This document shows positions 44,738-53,788 of a stretch of 64,000 nucleotides of DNA, one piece after another (position 1 is the stretch's first letter; each line of letters begins with the position of its first letter). The stretch is from contig NZ_JAPEPW010000001.1 of the NCBI RefSeq assembly GCF_026339955.1, forward strand, positions 992,001 to 1,056,000, given 5' to 3'. A program made the translations under genes and the position numbers. The notes below the pieces were generated by a model. That model saw only the letters and a list, made by a program, of their open reading frames with translations, ran no database searches and was not told where the DNA came from. The DNA comes from Streptomyces sp. NBC_01549. Lineage in GTDB: Bacteria; Actinomycetota; Actinomycetes; Streptomycetales; Streptomycetaceae.

Positions 44738-44809
44738 CTGGGCTACCAGGACTCGAACCTAGAACAACGGAACCAGAAACCGTCGTGTTGCCAATTACAC
44801 CATAGCCCA
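44738..44809 (-). tRNA. tRNA-Gln (CTG)
   Basis: This 72-base cloverleaf has acceptor TGGGCTA/TAGCCCA with G as discriminator, the anticodon CTG in TTTCTGGTT, and the T-loop GGTTCGAGTCC. CCA is not encoded. Confidence 0.96.
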
Positions 44810-44830
44810 ACGGTGGTCTAGACCACCGAG

Positions 44831-44903
44831 TACCCCCGACCGGATTCGAACCGGCGCTACCGCCTTGAGAGGGCGGCGTGCTAGGCCGCTACACAACGGG
44901 GGC
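44831..44903 (-). tRNA. tRNA-Glu (CTC)
   Basis: This 73-base tRNA is identical in sequence to the tRNA-Glu at 44645-44717, with anticodon CTC and no encoded CCA. Confidence 0.97.
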
Positions 44904-44965
44904 CCTAGCGATCCTGCATGAGAGACAGCGGGTACGACCCTAACTGCCTTCCTGGGAAGGATCTG

Positions 44966-45038
44966 TACCCCCGACCGGATTCGAACCGGCGCTACTGCCG
45001 TGAGAGGGCAGCGTGCTAGGCCGCTACACAACGGGGGC
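44966..45038 (-). tRNA. tRNA-Glu (CTC), variant
   Basis: This 73-base tRNA matches the other two tRNA-Glu genes except in the anticodon arm, where the stem is CTGCC/GGCAG instead of CCGCC/GGCGG and the loop is CTCTCAC. The stem base changes are compensatory, so the arm stays paired. The anticodon is CTC. Confidence 0.96.
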
Positions 45039-45080
45039 GTTGCGGAGCTGGTCTCCGCATGTGCAGATAAGCTCTGCGAG

Positions 45081-45152
45081 CTGGCCTACCAGGACTCGAA
45101 CCTAGACTAACGGAACCAGAAACCGTCGTGCTGCCAATTACACCATAGGCCA
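45081..45152 (-). tRNA. tRNA-Gln (CTG), variant
   Basis: This 72-base tRNA is the first of the cluster. The acceptor TGGCCTA/TAGGCCA carries a compensatory G-to-C change relative to the other tRNA-Gln, and the D- and variable-arm bases differ slightly. The anticodon is CTG. Confidence 0.96.
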
Positions 45153-45243
45153 CTGAAACTCAATCCCCTGTGGGGATCTTGTTTTAGCTTGCGCCTCCGG
45201 TTCCGGACCTTTCGGCCCGCTCTCCGGCGGCGCAGGAGGAACA

Positions 45244-45999
45244 TTACCTGAAGGTGGACGGCGCTCCAAAACGGGTATCGGCGCCGACGATCGCGGGGAG
45301 TTCGGCCAGCGAGGCGATCCGGTGCGGGCCGACGGACGCGTCGACGGGCGTGTCGCCGGGCGTGTCGCCGACCGCCCGGTCGCCGTCGCGATCGAGCCAG
45401 ACCGACAGCAGACCGGCGTCCGCGGCTCCCCGCCCGTCGATCTCCGGGTGGTCGCCGACGTACGCGACCTGTCGCGGGGCCAGTTCCAGGGCCTCGCAGG
45501 CCGCGTGGAAAGCCTGGGCGTCCGGCTTGGAGACGCCGAGCTCGGCGGCGCACAGGACGGCCTCGAAGCGCTCACGCACGCCGAGGACGCGCAGCTTGCG
45601 GTCCTGGACGGTGAGGCTCGAGTTCGACAGCACCCCGTGCCGGTGGCTGGCGGCCAGGGTGTCCAGGACGGGCAGGACGTCCGGGAAGAGGGCCCAGGCT
45701 GCCTCGTAGTGCGTGAGATACCGCTGGAACCAGGCGTCGGCCTCGGTGTCCGTCAGCGTCTCGCCCAGGAAGACCCGGACGCGGTCCCGGCGCTGCCCCT
45801 CGAAGGAGGTCTGCCCCGCCGAGAAGCGCGCCCACTGCCGCTCGGTGATCTCCCGCCACTGCGCGAGGGCCTGCTCGACGGACTCGTACCCGTCGAGCAG
45901 GCCCTCGGCCACCAGGTGACCGTGCATACCGGTGCGGTCGGCGGTGGTGTAGTCGAAGAGGGTGTCGTCCACGTCCCAGATCACGGCCCTGATGGTCAT
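45244..45999 (-). CDS. HAD-superfamily hydrolase
   Basis: This 251-residue HAD phosphatase has motif I VIWDVDDTLFDY (nucleophile Asp and acid/base Asp), motif II GVLSNSSLT, motif III Lys in LGVSKPDAQAFH and motif IV YVGDHPEIDGRGA. A helical cap of about 85 residues follows motif I (C1 cap type), as in haloacid dehalogenase or YjjG-like nucleotidases. The tail is a low-complexity DGDRAVGDTPGDTPVDAS. The substrate is unknown. It is upstream of the tRNA cluster on the same strand and downstream of gltX. Confidence 0.92.
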   Translation of the reverse strand: MTIRAVIWDVDDTLFDYTTADRTGMHGHLVAEGLLDGYESVEQALAQWREITERQWARFSAGQTSFEGQRRDRVRVFLGETLTDTEADAWFQRYLTHYEAAWALFPDVLPVLDTLAASHRHGVLSNSSLTVQDRKLRVLGVRERFEAVLCAAELGVSKPDAQAFHAACEALELAPRQVAYVGDHPEIDGRGAADAGLLSVWLDRDGDRAVGDTPGDTPVDASVGPHRIASLAELPAIVGADTRFGAPSTFR

Positions 46000-46130
46000 G
46001 GCTCGACGGTAACCCGGAGAGTGGTTCCCATGTCGGCCGGTTGACGCTTGTCGCGCCGGTGACGAGGGACACTCCCTCGAACGCCGCCCCACGGGCGGGA
46101 GTTGGGCCGGGCGCGGCGCCACGGCACACG

Positions 46131-46170
46131 ACGAGGGGGCGGCGTCCGAAAACGGACGCCGCCCCCTTGT
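46131..46170 (-). terminator. Terminator after gltX
   Basis: An 18-bp stem (46131-46148 with 46153-46170, one G-T pair) with an aaaa loop begins 15 bases beyond the gltX stop on its strand. Confidence 0.85.
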
Positions 46171-46184
46171 CGTACGACGTGCGG

Positions 46185-47654
46185 CTACAGCTTCGCCAGC
46201 GCCGCGTCGATGCGGGGCAGGGCCTTCTCCTTGCCCAGGATCTGCAGGGACTCGAAGAGCGGCAGGCCGACCGTGCGGCCAGTGACGGCTACGCGCACCG
46301 GCGCCTGGGCCTTGCCGAGCTTGAGGCCGTGCTCCTCACCGGCGGCCAGGACGGCCTCCTTGAGGGACTCCGGTGACGACCAGTCGGCCGCGTCCAGCTT
46401 CTCGCGGGCCGTGCGGAGCAGGGCGTCGCTGCCCTCCTTCATGGCCTTCGTCCAGGAGGCCTCGTCGAAGACCGGCTCCGGCAGGAACAGGAAGTCGACG
46501 TTGTCGGTGATCTCCGAGAGGACCTTCAGGCGAGACTGCGCGTACGGGGCGATCACCTGCCACTTCGCCTCGTCGAAGTCCTCCGGCGCCCAGGGGGCGA
46601 AGGGTGCCTTCAGCCAGGGGGCGCAGCGCTCGGTGAAGTCCTTCACATCGAGCAGGCGGATGTGGTCGGCGTTGATCGCCTCGCACTTCTTGAGGTCGAA
46701 GCGCGCCGGGTTCGGGTTCACGTCCGTGACGTCGAAGGCGGCGACCATCTCGCCGATGGTGAAGATGTCGCGGTCCGCCGAGAGCGACCAGCCGAGCAGG
46801 GAGAGGTAGTTCAGCAGGCCCTCGGGGAGGAAACCGCGCTCCCTGTAGAGGTTGAGCGAGGACTCCGGGTCGCGCTTGGAGAGCTTCTTGTTGCCCTCGC
46901 CCATGACGTACGGCAGGTGGCCGAAGGCGGGGGTCTCCTTGGCGATGCCCAGCTCGATCAGCGCCTTGTAGAGGGCGATCTGCCGCGGGGTGGAGGAGAG
47001 CAGGTCCTCGCCGCGCAGGACGTGGGTGATCTCCATCAGGGCGTCGTCGACCGGGTTGACCAGGGTGTAGAGCGGTGCGCCGTTCGCCCGGACGATGCCG
47101 TAGTCCGGGACGTTCTCCGGGAGGTAGGTGATCTCGCCGCGGACCAGGTCGTCGAAGGTGATCGCCTCGTCGGGCATCCGGAAGCGGACGATGGGCGTGC
47201 GGCCCTCGGCCACGTAGGCGGCCTTCTGCTCGTCGGTCAGGTCGCGGCAGTGGCCGTCGTAGCCGGAGGGCTTGCCGGCGGCGCGGGCGGCCTCGCGGCG
47301 GACGTCCAGCTCCTCGGTCGAGCAGTAGCAGTGGTACGCGTGGCCGGCGTCCTGGAGCTGCTGCGCGATGCCCTTGTAGATGTCCATGCGCTGCGACTGG
47401 CGGTACGGCGCGTGCGGGCCGCCGACCTCCGGGCCCTCGTCCCAGTCGAAGCCCAGCCAGCGCATCGAGTCGAGCAGCTGGTTGTACGACTCCTCGGAGT
47501 CGCGGGCCGCGTCGGTGTCCTCGATGCGGAAGACCAGAGTGCCTTCGTGATGCCGGGCGAACGCCCAGTTGAACAGGGCGGTGCGGACCAGGCCCACGTG
47601 GGGGTTGCCGGTCGGGGACGGACAGAAACGTACGCGGACGTTCGCGTTAGCCAC
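46185..47654 (-). CDS. gltX: Glutamyl-tRNA synthetase
   Basis: This 489-residue class I synthetase charges tRNA-Glu and, in bacteria lacking GlnRS such as actinomycetes, also mischarges tRNA-Gln for later amidation by GatCAB (established knowledge). Signatures are [19 protein letters not shown] (HIGH-like), [19 protein letters not shown], and [13 protein letters not shown] (KMSKS-like KLSKR). The GTG start overlaps the upstream fumarylacetoacetase-family gene by eight bases. Five tRNA genes for Glu and Gln lie downstream, so the enzyme sits beside its own substrates. Confidence 0.98.
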   Translation of the reverse strand: MANANVRVRFCPSPTGNPHVGLVRTALFNWAFARHHEGTLVFRIEDTDAARDSEESYNQLLDSMRWLGFDWDEGPEVGGPHAPYRQSQRMDIYKGIAQQLQDAGHAYHCYCSTEELDVRREAARAAGKPSGYDGHCRDLTDEQKAAYVAEGRTPIVRFRMPDEAITFDDLVRGEITYLPENVPDYGIVRANGAPLYTLVNPVDDALMEITHVLRGEDLLSSTPRQIALYKALIELGIAKETPAFGHLPYVMGEGNKKLSKRDPESSLNLYRERGFLPEGLLNYLSLLGWSLSADRDIFTIGEMVAAFDVTDVNPNPARFDLKKCEAINADHIRLLDVKDFTERCAPWLKAPFAPWAPEDFDEAKWQVIAPYAQSRLKVLSEITDNVDFLFLPEPVFDEASWTKAMKEGSDALLRTAREKLDAADWSSPESLKEAVLAAGEEHGLKLGKAQAPVRVAVTGRTVGLPLFESLQILGKEKALPRIDAALAKL

Positions 47655-48435
47655 GCTTGATCACCTTGTTGGTGAGAGTGCCGATGCCTTCGATGGTGAC
47701 GGCGACCTCGTCGCCGACGTTCAGGGGGCCGACCCCAGCCGGGGTGCCGGTGAGGATCACGTCGCCGGGGAGCAGCGTCATGGCCTCGGTGATGTTGACG
47801 ATCAGATCCTCGATGGAGTGGATCATCTCGCTGGTGCGGCCGAGCTGGCGCTGTTGGCCGTTGACCGTGCACTGGATGGTGATGCCCTCGGCGATCGCGG
47901 TGAGGTCGAGGTCCGTCTCCACCCAGGGGCCGAGCGGGCAGGAGTTGTCGAAGCCCTTGGCCCGGGCCCACTGCTTCTCGCGCTTCTGGACGTCACGCGC
48001 GGTGACGTCATTGGCGCAGGTGTAGCCGAGGATGACGTCCTTGACGCGCTCGCGCGGGACCTCCCGGCACATCCGGCCGATGACCACGGCGAGCTCGGCC
48101 TCGTGGTGCAGCTCGCTGGAGAAGGAGGGGTACTGGATGTCGTCGCCGGGGCCGATCACCGAGGTCGACGGCTTGAAGAAGGCGAACGGGGCGTCGGGCA
48201 CCTCGTTGCCGAGTTCCTTCGCGTGCTCCGCGTAGTTGCGGCCGAAGGCCACGACCTTGTTGGGGAGCACCGGCGGCAGCAGCCGCACCTTGCTCAGCGG
48301 GACCTTCGTACCGGAGAGCTCGAAGTCCGCGAACGGGATGCCCTTGATGATGTCGAGGACGAGCTCGTCCGGCTTGTCGCCCTCGACCGCGCCGAAAGCG
48401 ACGTTGCCGTCGATGGAGAACCTGGCGATGCGCAC
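47647..48435 (-). CDS. Fumarylacetoacetate hydrolase family protein
   Basis: This 262-residue FAH-fold enzyme (2-keto-4-pentenoate/5-oxovalerate hydratase, decarboxylase or oxaloacetate-tautomerase-like) has [17 protein letters not shown], the metal-binding [14 protein letters not shown] (Glu residues and the catalytic His), [14 protein letters not shown], and [16 protein letters not shown]. The start is GTG. It is the first gene of a two-gene unit with gltX (eight-base overlap). The link to glutamyl-tRNA synthesis is conserved in actinomycetes but not functionally explained. The exact substrate is unknown. Confidence 0.93.
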   Translation of the reverse strand: MRIARFSIDGNVAFGAVEGDKPDELVLDIIKGIPFADFELSGTKVPLSKVRLLPPVLPNKVVAFGRNYAEHAKELGNEVPDAPFAFFKPSTSVIGPGDDIQYPSFSSELHHEAELAVVIGRMCREVPRERVKDVILGYTCANDVTARDVQKREKQWARAKGFDNSCPLGPWVETDLDLTAIAEGITIQCTVNGQQRQLGRTSEMIHSIEDLIVNITEAMTLLPGDVILTGTPAGVGPLNVGDEVAVTIEGIGTLTNKVIKRG

Positions 48436-48509
48436 GGGATCCTTGCGCCCCTCACTGAGCTGGCTGGAGTCTGACGCTCCAGGCTAACGCGGGGAGGGGG
48501 GCGAGCTTC

Positions 48510-48521
48510 GCGTATATACGC
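48510..48521. promoter_or_regulatory. 12-bp palindrome upstream of the FAH-gltX unit
   Basis: gcgtatatacgc is a perfect palindrome with a TATA centre, 75 bases before the FAH-family start. It stands out as AT-rich in very GC-rich surroundings, so it is a candidate operator or -10 region. Confidence 0.35.
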
Positions 48522-48684
48522 CGGTGGGCCGCGAGCCGGGTGTGCCCGACGGCCGTCGGGCGCGTGCGCCGGCGACTGCCGGCCAGGTGCGCCAGTCGGC
48601 TCCCGGCCGCGTCGCCGATGGGCCGCGAGCCGTGGGGGACCGCCGGCCACCGGCGCGGTGAGTCGGTGGCGGTCCGCGTGCGTA

Positions 48685-48891
48685 TTACTCGGCGGCGGCC
48701 GTGACCGGGGCTTCCATCAGGATGGTGCGGCGGGGATTGGCGGTCTGGGTGGGGAGGTCGACCGAGTGTTCCGGCTGCTCCGGCGCCTGCAGCGCGTCGG
48801 CGTCCTCGAGGTGCGCCAGCGTCGTGCGTCGCGGGTTGGCTATGTTGCGGAACATCATCGTCGTCTTCACTGTTGTATTCGACCTCGTCAT
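48685..48891 (-). CDS. Small protein with duplicated ANPRRT motif, function unknown
   Basis: This is a 68-residue protein if it starts at the ATG (MTRSNTTVKTTMMFRN...), or 61 from an in-frame GTG at 48870. The sequence contains IANPRRTTLAHLED near residue 17 and TANPRRTILMEAPV near residue 50, so the hexapeptide ANPRRT occurs twice with 27 residues between. The linker is acidic. There is no signal peptide, membrane segment or Cys. It lies between the FAH-family gene and the divergent first conservon. I do not recognise the family; the exact repeat of a charged motif suggests two equivalent binding or processing sites. Confidence 0.65.
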   Translation of the reverse strand: MTRSNTTVKTTMMFRNIANPRRTTLAHLEDADALQAPEQPEHSVDLPTQTANPRRTILMEAPVTAAAE

Positions 48892-49468
48892 GGCGGGCGC
48901 CGAGCGGGTTCAAGGACCGCCGGGTCGGCGCAGGTTGTCGGATTTGCCATCCCTGTAAAGCGCCAGGCTAAACATGCAATTCCCTGTCGAAGCCGTGAAG
49001 ACCTCATGATCGCCGTGTGAGTTTGCTCACTCGCCAGTGGGCAAACCGGTCAATTCAGGCCGCCAACTCGCTCCGGCGAAACGGACATTGGCTCAGTGAA
49101 CCCAACATTCCGCTCCTGATCATCGCGACTGGGACACCCCTGGTGTGCCAGTAGCTCGTGCGTATACGCCCTTTATGTACGAGATCACTTTCTACGTCTC
49201 GTAACGCATCCCTCACAGGGTGTCACGGTGGTCACAGCCTGGTACACGGGCCTTGTTGGAGATCCTGCACTGTGCTGGAATTCCTCGGACCGCCGCGGGA
49301 TCGAACCGGCGCGCAGAGGGCGCGACTCAGCGCCGAGTGGCGGCGGGAAGGGGAAGCAGCGCCGGTCACTCACGACCACACCTGGGGGCGCATGTGTGCC
49401 CCTGAACGACGCCGACACCGTCCCGCCGTTTTCGCGGAGGGGCGCCTGGTCCAGAGGTTGCGACGCTA
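48892..49468. other. Gene-free upstream region of the first conservon
   Basis: These 577 bases between the small ANPRRT gene and cvnA hold no convincing gene. They do contain a hairpin at 49021-49046 (gtttgctcac paired with gtgggcaaac, 6-base loop), several AT-richer patches around 49130-49200, and the promoters of both divergent units. A small RNA or long 5' leader is possible but unproven. Confidence 0.55.
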
Positions 49469-52400
49469 GTGCAGGGACGTTTCAAGAGGGATGGCAGCGC
49501 TCCGGCGGAGCCGGAGGCGCACGGCGGGACCGACCGCGGTTCCTCGCCCCAGCACGCCCAGAACCCGGGACAATCAGAACTCGGCGGCGGTGAGCGCTCC
49601 GCGCGCCCCGGCGCGACGGCTCCCGACCAACCACCCACGACGCCGAAGGTCCCCACCGGCCCCGGCTCTCGAATAGCTCTGCGCAACTGGCGCATCTCCA
49701 CGCGTCTGGTGTCGCTGCTCGCGCTCCCCGTGGTCGCCGCGACCACTCTGGGTGCCCTGCGCATCAACGAGTCGATGGACAACATCCAGCAGCTCGAGAA
49801 CATGAAGCTGCTGACCGACATGACCCAGCAGGCGACCCAGCTCGCCGCCGCCCTCCAGAAGGAGCGCGACCAGTCGGCCGGTCCTCTCGCGCACGGCGCG
49901 AAGGCCAACGACATCACGGTCAAGGGAATGCGCGACGCGACGGACGTCGCCAAGCAGCAGTTCATCGCGGGCACCCAGGAGATCGACACCGCCAGCGCGA
50001 ACGGACAGCTCACCGGTGTCCGTGACAGCCTCGTGGCCATCGCAGGCGAGCTGAACAAGCTGGGCACCATCCGCAACGGCGCCTACAGCGACCCCAAGAA
50101 CTCCTCGCAGACGGTCGACGGGTACCACCGCCTCATCACCCAGCTGATCGGCCTCTCCCAGGACATGGCCGAGGCGACCAGCAACCCGGAGATGATCTCG
50201 CGCACCCGCGCCCTGTCGGCCTTCTCCTCCGCCAAGGAATACGCCTCCGTCCAGCGCGCCGTCATCGCCGTCGCGCTGCCGGACAACAACACCACCTTCG
50301 GCAAGCTCTCCGACAACGACCGGCTGTACGCGAACTCCGCGCAGGACAGCGAGGGCTCCGAGCGCACCAGCTTCGCGAGCATCTACGGCTCCGGGGCAGA
50401 AGACCTCACCAAGCCGATCGACCAGGGCAACCCGACCATCCAGTCCGCCGACGAGTACTCCAACCGCGTACTCGGCTCGCGGGACGGTCTGAGCGCCCAG
50501 GACAAGCGCTCGTACAGGGACTGGATCGACGACGACACTGCCAAGATCGAGCAGATGTCGAAGATCGAGCTGACGCTGCTCAACGAGATGGAGCAGAAGG
50601 CCCGTGAGCTGAAGAACGCCTCCCAGCAGGAGGCGATCATCTCCGGTGCGCTGATCCTGCTGGTCCTCGGCGTCTCGCTGGTCGGCGCCTTCGTCGTGGC
50701 CCGCTCCATGATCCGCTCGCTGCGCCGGCTGCAGGACACCGCGACCAAGGTCGCCCAGGACCGCCTGCCCGAGCTGGTCAAGCAGCTCTCCGAGTCCGAC
50801 CCGCAGGACGTCGACACCTCCGTCGAGTCCGTCGGTGTGCACTCCCGGGACGAGATCGGCCAGGTGGCCGCGGCCTTCGACGACGTGCACCGCGAGGCCG
50901 TACGACTGGCCGCCGAGCAGGCCCTCCTGCGAGGCAACGTCAACGCGATGTTCACCAACCTCTCGCGCCGCTCCCAGGGCCTCATCCAGCGTCAGCTCTC
51001 GCTCATCTCCGAACTGGAGTCCCGCGAGGCCGACCCGGACCAGCTGTCCTCCCTCTTCAAGCTCGACCACCTCGCGACCCGCATGCGCCGTAACGGTGAG
51101 AACCTCCTCGTTCTCGCCGGTGAAGAGCCCGGCCGCCGCTGGACCCGCCCGGTCCCGCTGGTCGACGTGCTCCGCGCCGCCGCCTCCGAGGTGGAGCAGT
51201 ACGAGCGCATCGAGCTGGCCTCGGTCCCGACGACGCAGGTCGCCGGCCGAGTCGTCAACGACCTCGTGCACCTGCTCGCCGAGCTCCTCGAGAACGCCAC
51301 GTCGTTCTCCTCCCCGCAGACCAAGGTCAAGGTCACCGGTCACGCGCTGCCCGACGGCCGCGCACTGATCGAGATCCACGACACAGGTATCGGCCTCTCC
51401 CCCGAGGACCTGGCCGCGATCAACGAGCGGCTCGCCTCGCCGCCCACCGTGGACGTCTCCGTCTCCCGCCGCATGGGTCTGTTCGTGGTCGGTCGTCTGT
51501 CGCAGCGCCACGGCATCCGTATCCAGCTGCGTCCGTCCGACTCCGGTGGCACCACCGCGCTCGTCATGCTCCCCGTCGATGTCGCTCAGGGCGGCAAGAA
51601 GGCTCCGGGCAAGCCGGGTCCGGGCGGTTCCGGTGGTCCGGCCGCCGCACAGGCCTCGGCCGGTGTCGCGGCGGCCCGCCGCGGCGGGCAGGGCGGCGCT
51701 CCGTCCCTCGGGGCTGGTGCCCCCGCCGGTGGCGGCGGTCTCCTCGGTGCCCCGCCGCAGCGCGGACAGGTCGGCGCCGGTCAGGGTCCGCGGGCCGCGC
51801 TCCCCGGCAACAACCAGGGCGCTCGCCCTGGCGGCACGCCGGGTGGCGCGCGTGGACCGCAGGGTCCCGGCAACCAGCAGCAGGGCAGGCCGGCCCCGGC
51901 CGGCGCGGGTGCCTTCGGGCAGGGCCCGCAGGGCCAGGGAGCCGCGGGAACCAGCGCCCCCCAGGGCTTCGGTGACGGCCCCGGAACCCGCCAGGGCTTC
52001 GACTTCAGTGACAACAGCGGCCCCGCCGCCGCTCCCCCGCAGCAGCCCGCGGGCAACAAGGGCGGCGGCCGCCGCAGGCCGCAGCTGCCGGGACGTGGTG
52101 GTCCGCGTGCCGAACTGCCCGGTGGCAGCCCGCAGCAGTCCCGGCCGAGCTGGAGCGACGACAACGCGCAGCCGCCGGTGCCGCGCGCGTCCCTCGACGC
52201 CCCGCGCGGTCACGAGGAACCCGACTCCACTTCGCGCATGCCCCGGATCGACGACCGCCAGGACCCGACCGCGACCTCGGAGATGCCGCGGATCGACGAC
52301 CGCCAGGGTCCCGCAGCCACCTCGGGGTTCCCCCGTCCCGACTTCGACGCCCCGCGCCCCGGCATGAACGTGCCGCAGAACAACGGGCAGAGCAACGGTC

Positions 52401-53254
52401 AGTTCGTCCGCCCCGACGTGTACGGCTCCTCGGGCACGGCTCCGGCTGCCCCGAGCCCGTCCACCACGGGCCAGTACGCGACCCCGGGCTACGGTGCCTC
52501 CCAGGGCCCCTCGTCCACGGGCCAGTTCGCGGCGCCCGGCTACGGTGCCTCTCAGCACCCCTCGTCCACCGGCCAGTTCGCTCGGCCCGGTTACGCCAAC
52601 GGCCAGGACCCGTCGTCGACCGGCCAGTTCGCGGCGCCCGGCTACGGTGCCTCCCAGGACCCCTCGTCCACGGGCCAGTTCGAACGCCCGGCGCCCCCGC
52701 AGCAGCGGCCCACGCGTCCGCAGCAGCCCGAGGCGCTGCCGCCGGCGGCAGGCCCTGGTGACGGACGTACGCCGCTGTACGACACGCTGGAGACCAACTG
52801 GTTCCACGGTCAGGCGAACGGCGCCCAGAACGGCTCCGCCAACGGAGTTCACAACGGCTCCCAGAACGGCGGCGTTCACACCAACGGCTCGCAGCCCTCG
52901 CAGCAGCCCCACCAGACCCCCACAGCACCACCGCAACGGCCGGCCGCCGCGCCGGCCCCCGCCAACTGGCGCACCTCGCCGAACGACGACCTCGTCCGGC
53001 AGGCAGAACGCGTCCGTCAACCGTCGGCGGGCGGGGTCACCACCTCGGGCCTGCCGCGCCGCGTCCCGCGAGCCAACCTCGTCGCGGGCACGGCACAGCA
53101 ACAACAGCACCAAACTGGTCCGCAGGTCTCCCGTGCGCCTGATGACGTACGCGGTCGGCTGACCAATCTCCGTAGGGGCATTCAGCAGGGTCGACAGGCC
53201 GGTACCGGCCAGACCGGCAGCTTCCCCAGCCCCACTCACCAGCAGGAGCGTTAG
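49469..53254 (+). CDS. cvnA1: Conservon sensor histidine kinase-like protein CvnA (first copy)
   Basis: This 1261-residue nitrate/sulfonate-sensor type kinase heads a conservon, a Streptomyces signalling module resembling a eukaryotic G-protein-coupled receptor complex (established knowledge). A Pro/Ala-rich cytoplasmic N-terminus of about 75 residues is followed by TM1 (about 79-98), an extracytoplasmic sensor of about 290 residues and TM2 (about 388-410). HAMP comes next, then a helical part with LDHLATRMRRN (about 531) and a HATPase domain: LLAELLENATSF N-box (about 605), IEIHDTGIGL (about 636), GLFVVGRLSQ (about 669). A 550-residue disordered Gly/Pro/Gln-rich tail contains 17-residue tandem repeats. 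The start is GTG. Confidence 0.93.
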   Translation: MQGRFKRDGSAPAEPEAHGGTDRGSSPQHAQNPGQSELGGGERSARPGATAPDQPPTTPKVPTGPGSRIALRNWRISTRLVSLLALPVVAATTLGALRINESMDNIQQLENMKLLTDMTQQATQLAAALQKERDQSAGPLAHGAKANDITVKGMRDATDVAKQQFIAGTQEIDTASANGQLTGVRDSLVAIAGELNKLGTIRNGAYSDPKNSSQTVDGYHRLITQLIGLSQDMAEATSNPEMISRTRALSAFSSAKEYASVQRAVIAVALPDNNTTFGKLSDNDRLYANSAQDSEGSERTSFASIYGSGAEDLTKPIDQGNPTIQSADEYSNRVLGSRDGLSAQDKRSYRDWIDDDTAKIEQMSKIELTLLNEMEQKARELKNASQQEAIISGALILLVLGVSLVGAFVVARSMIRSLRRLQDTATKVAQDRLPELVKQLSESDPQDVDTSVESVGVHSRDEIGQVAAAFDDVHREAVRLAAEQALLRGNVNAMFTNLSRRSQGLIQRQLSLISELESREADPDQLSSLFKLDHLATRMRRNGENLLVLAGEEPGRRWTRPVPLVDVLRAAASEVEQYERIELASVPTTQVAGRVVNDLVHLLAELLENATSFSSPQTKVKVTGHALPDGRALIEIHDTGIGLSPEDLAAINERLASPPTVDVSVSRRMGLFVVGRLSQRHGIRIQLRPSDSGGTTALVMLPVDVAQGGKKAPGKPGPGGSGGPAAAQASAGVAAARRGGQGGAPSLGAGAPAGGGGLLGAPPQRGQVGAGQGPRAALPGNNQGARPGGTPGGARGPQGPGNQQQGRPAPAGAGAFGQGPQGQGAAGTSAPQGFGDGPGTRQGFDFSDNSGPAAAPPQQPAGNKGGGRRRPQLPGRGGPRAELPGGSPQQSRPSWSDDNAQPPVPRASLDAPRGHEEPDSTSRMPRIDDRQDPTATSEMPRIDDRQGPAATSGFPRPDFDAPRPGMNVPQNNGQSNGQFVRPDVYGSSGTAPAAPSPSTTGQYATPGYGASQGPSSTGQFAAPGYGASQHPSSTGQFARPGYANGQDPSSTGQFAAPGYGASQDPSSTGQFERPAPPQQRPTRPQQPEALPPAAGPGDGRTPLYDTLETNWFHGQANGAQNGSANGVHNGSQNGGVHTNGSQPSQQPHQTPTAPPQRPAAAPAPANWRTSPNDDLVRQAERVRQPSAGGVTTSGLPRRVPRANLVAGTAQQQQHQTGPQVSRAPDDVRGRLTNLRRGIQQGRQAGTGQTGSFPSPTHQQER
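52460..52684 (+). repeat. 51-bp tandem repeat in the cvnA tail
   Basis: Four full units of 51 bases (17 residues, SSTGQFAAPGYGASQxP type) and one partial unit follow each other exactly in frame. Units 2 and 4 differ only at two residues, so the array has expanded or been homogenised recently. Confidence 0.9.
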
Positions 53255-53677
53255 TTGAGCCCGATGAGCCAGGCGGCACAGAACCTCAACTGGTTGATCA
53301 CCAACTTCGTGGACAACACCCCCGGGGTGTCCCACACCGTCGTCGTGTCCGCCGACGGGCTCCTTCTGGCAATGTCCGAAGGATTCCCACGCGACCGCGC
53401 CGACCAACTCGCGGCCGTCGCCTCCGGGCTGACCTCGCTGACCGCCGGGGCTTCCCGGATCTTCGAGGGCGGCACGGTGGCCCAGACGGTCGTCGAGATG
53501 GAACGCGGCTTCCTTTTCCTGATGTCCGTCTCCGACGGCTCGTCCCTGGCGGTCCTCTCCCACCCGGAGTGCGACATCGGCCTTGTCGGCTACGAGATGG
53601 CACTGCTCGTCGATCGGGCGGGGGCCGTACTCACACCGGACCTGCGCGCCGAACTCCAGGGAAGTCTGCTCCACTAA
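53255..53677 (+). CDS. cvnB1: Roadblock/LC7-domain protein CvnB (first copy)
   Basis: This 140-residue roadblock/LC7 protein of the conservon (SQAAQNLNWLITNFVDNTPGVSHTVVVSADGLLLAMSEGFPRD, ADQLAAVASGLTSL, GYEMALLVDRAGAVLTPDLRAELQ) forms the membrane-associated complex with CvnA, C and D and is thought to regulate the GTPase. It starts at TTG immediately after the cvnA stop, preceded by GGAG; the paralogue starts at GTG at the same place. An ATG three codons on (53264) is the alternative. Confidence 0.93.
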   Translation: MSPMSQAAQNLNWLITNFVDNTPGVSHTVVVSADGLLLAMSEGFPRDRADQLAAVASGLTSLTAGASRIFEGGTVAQTVVEMERGFLFLMSVSDGSSLAVLSHPECDIGLVGYEMALLVDRAGAVLTPDLRAELQGSLLH

Positions 53678-53788
53678 AGGGCCCTGGTTCTAGAGACTGC
53701 ACGAAATCACCGTCCGGCCGCCACAATCCCCCCACCGGCCCCAACAGACGGCACGACTGACCGACCTGCTGTCCCGCCCGGAGGATTC

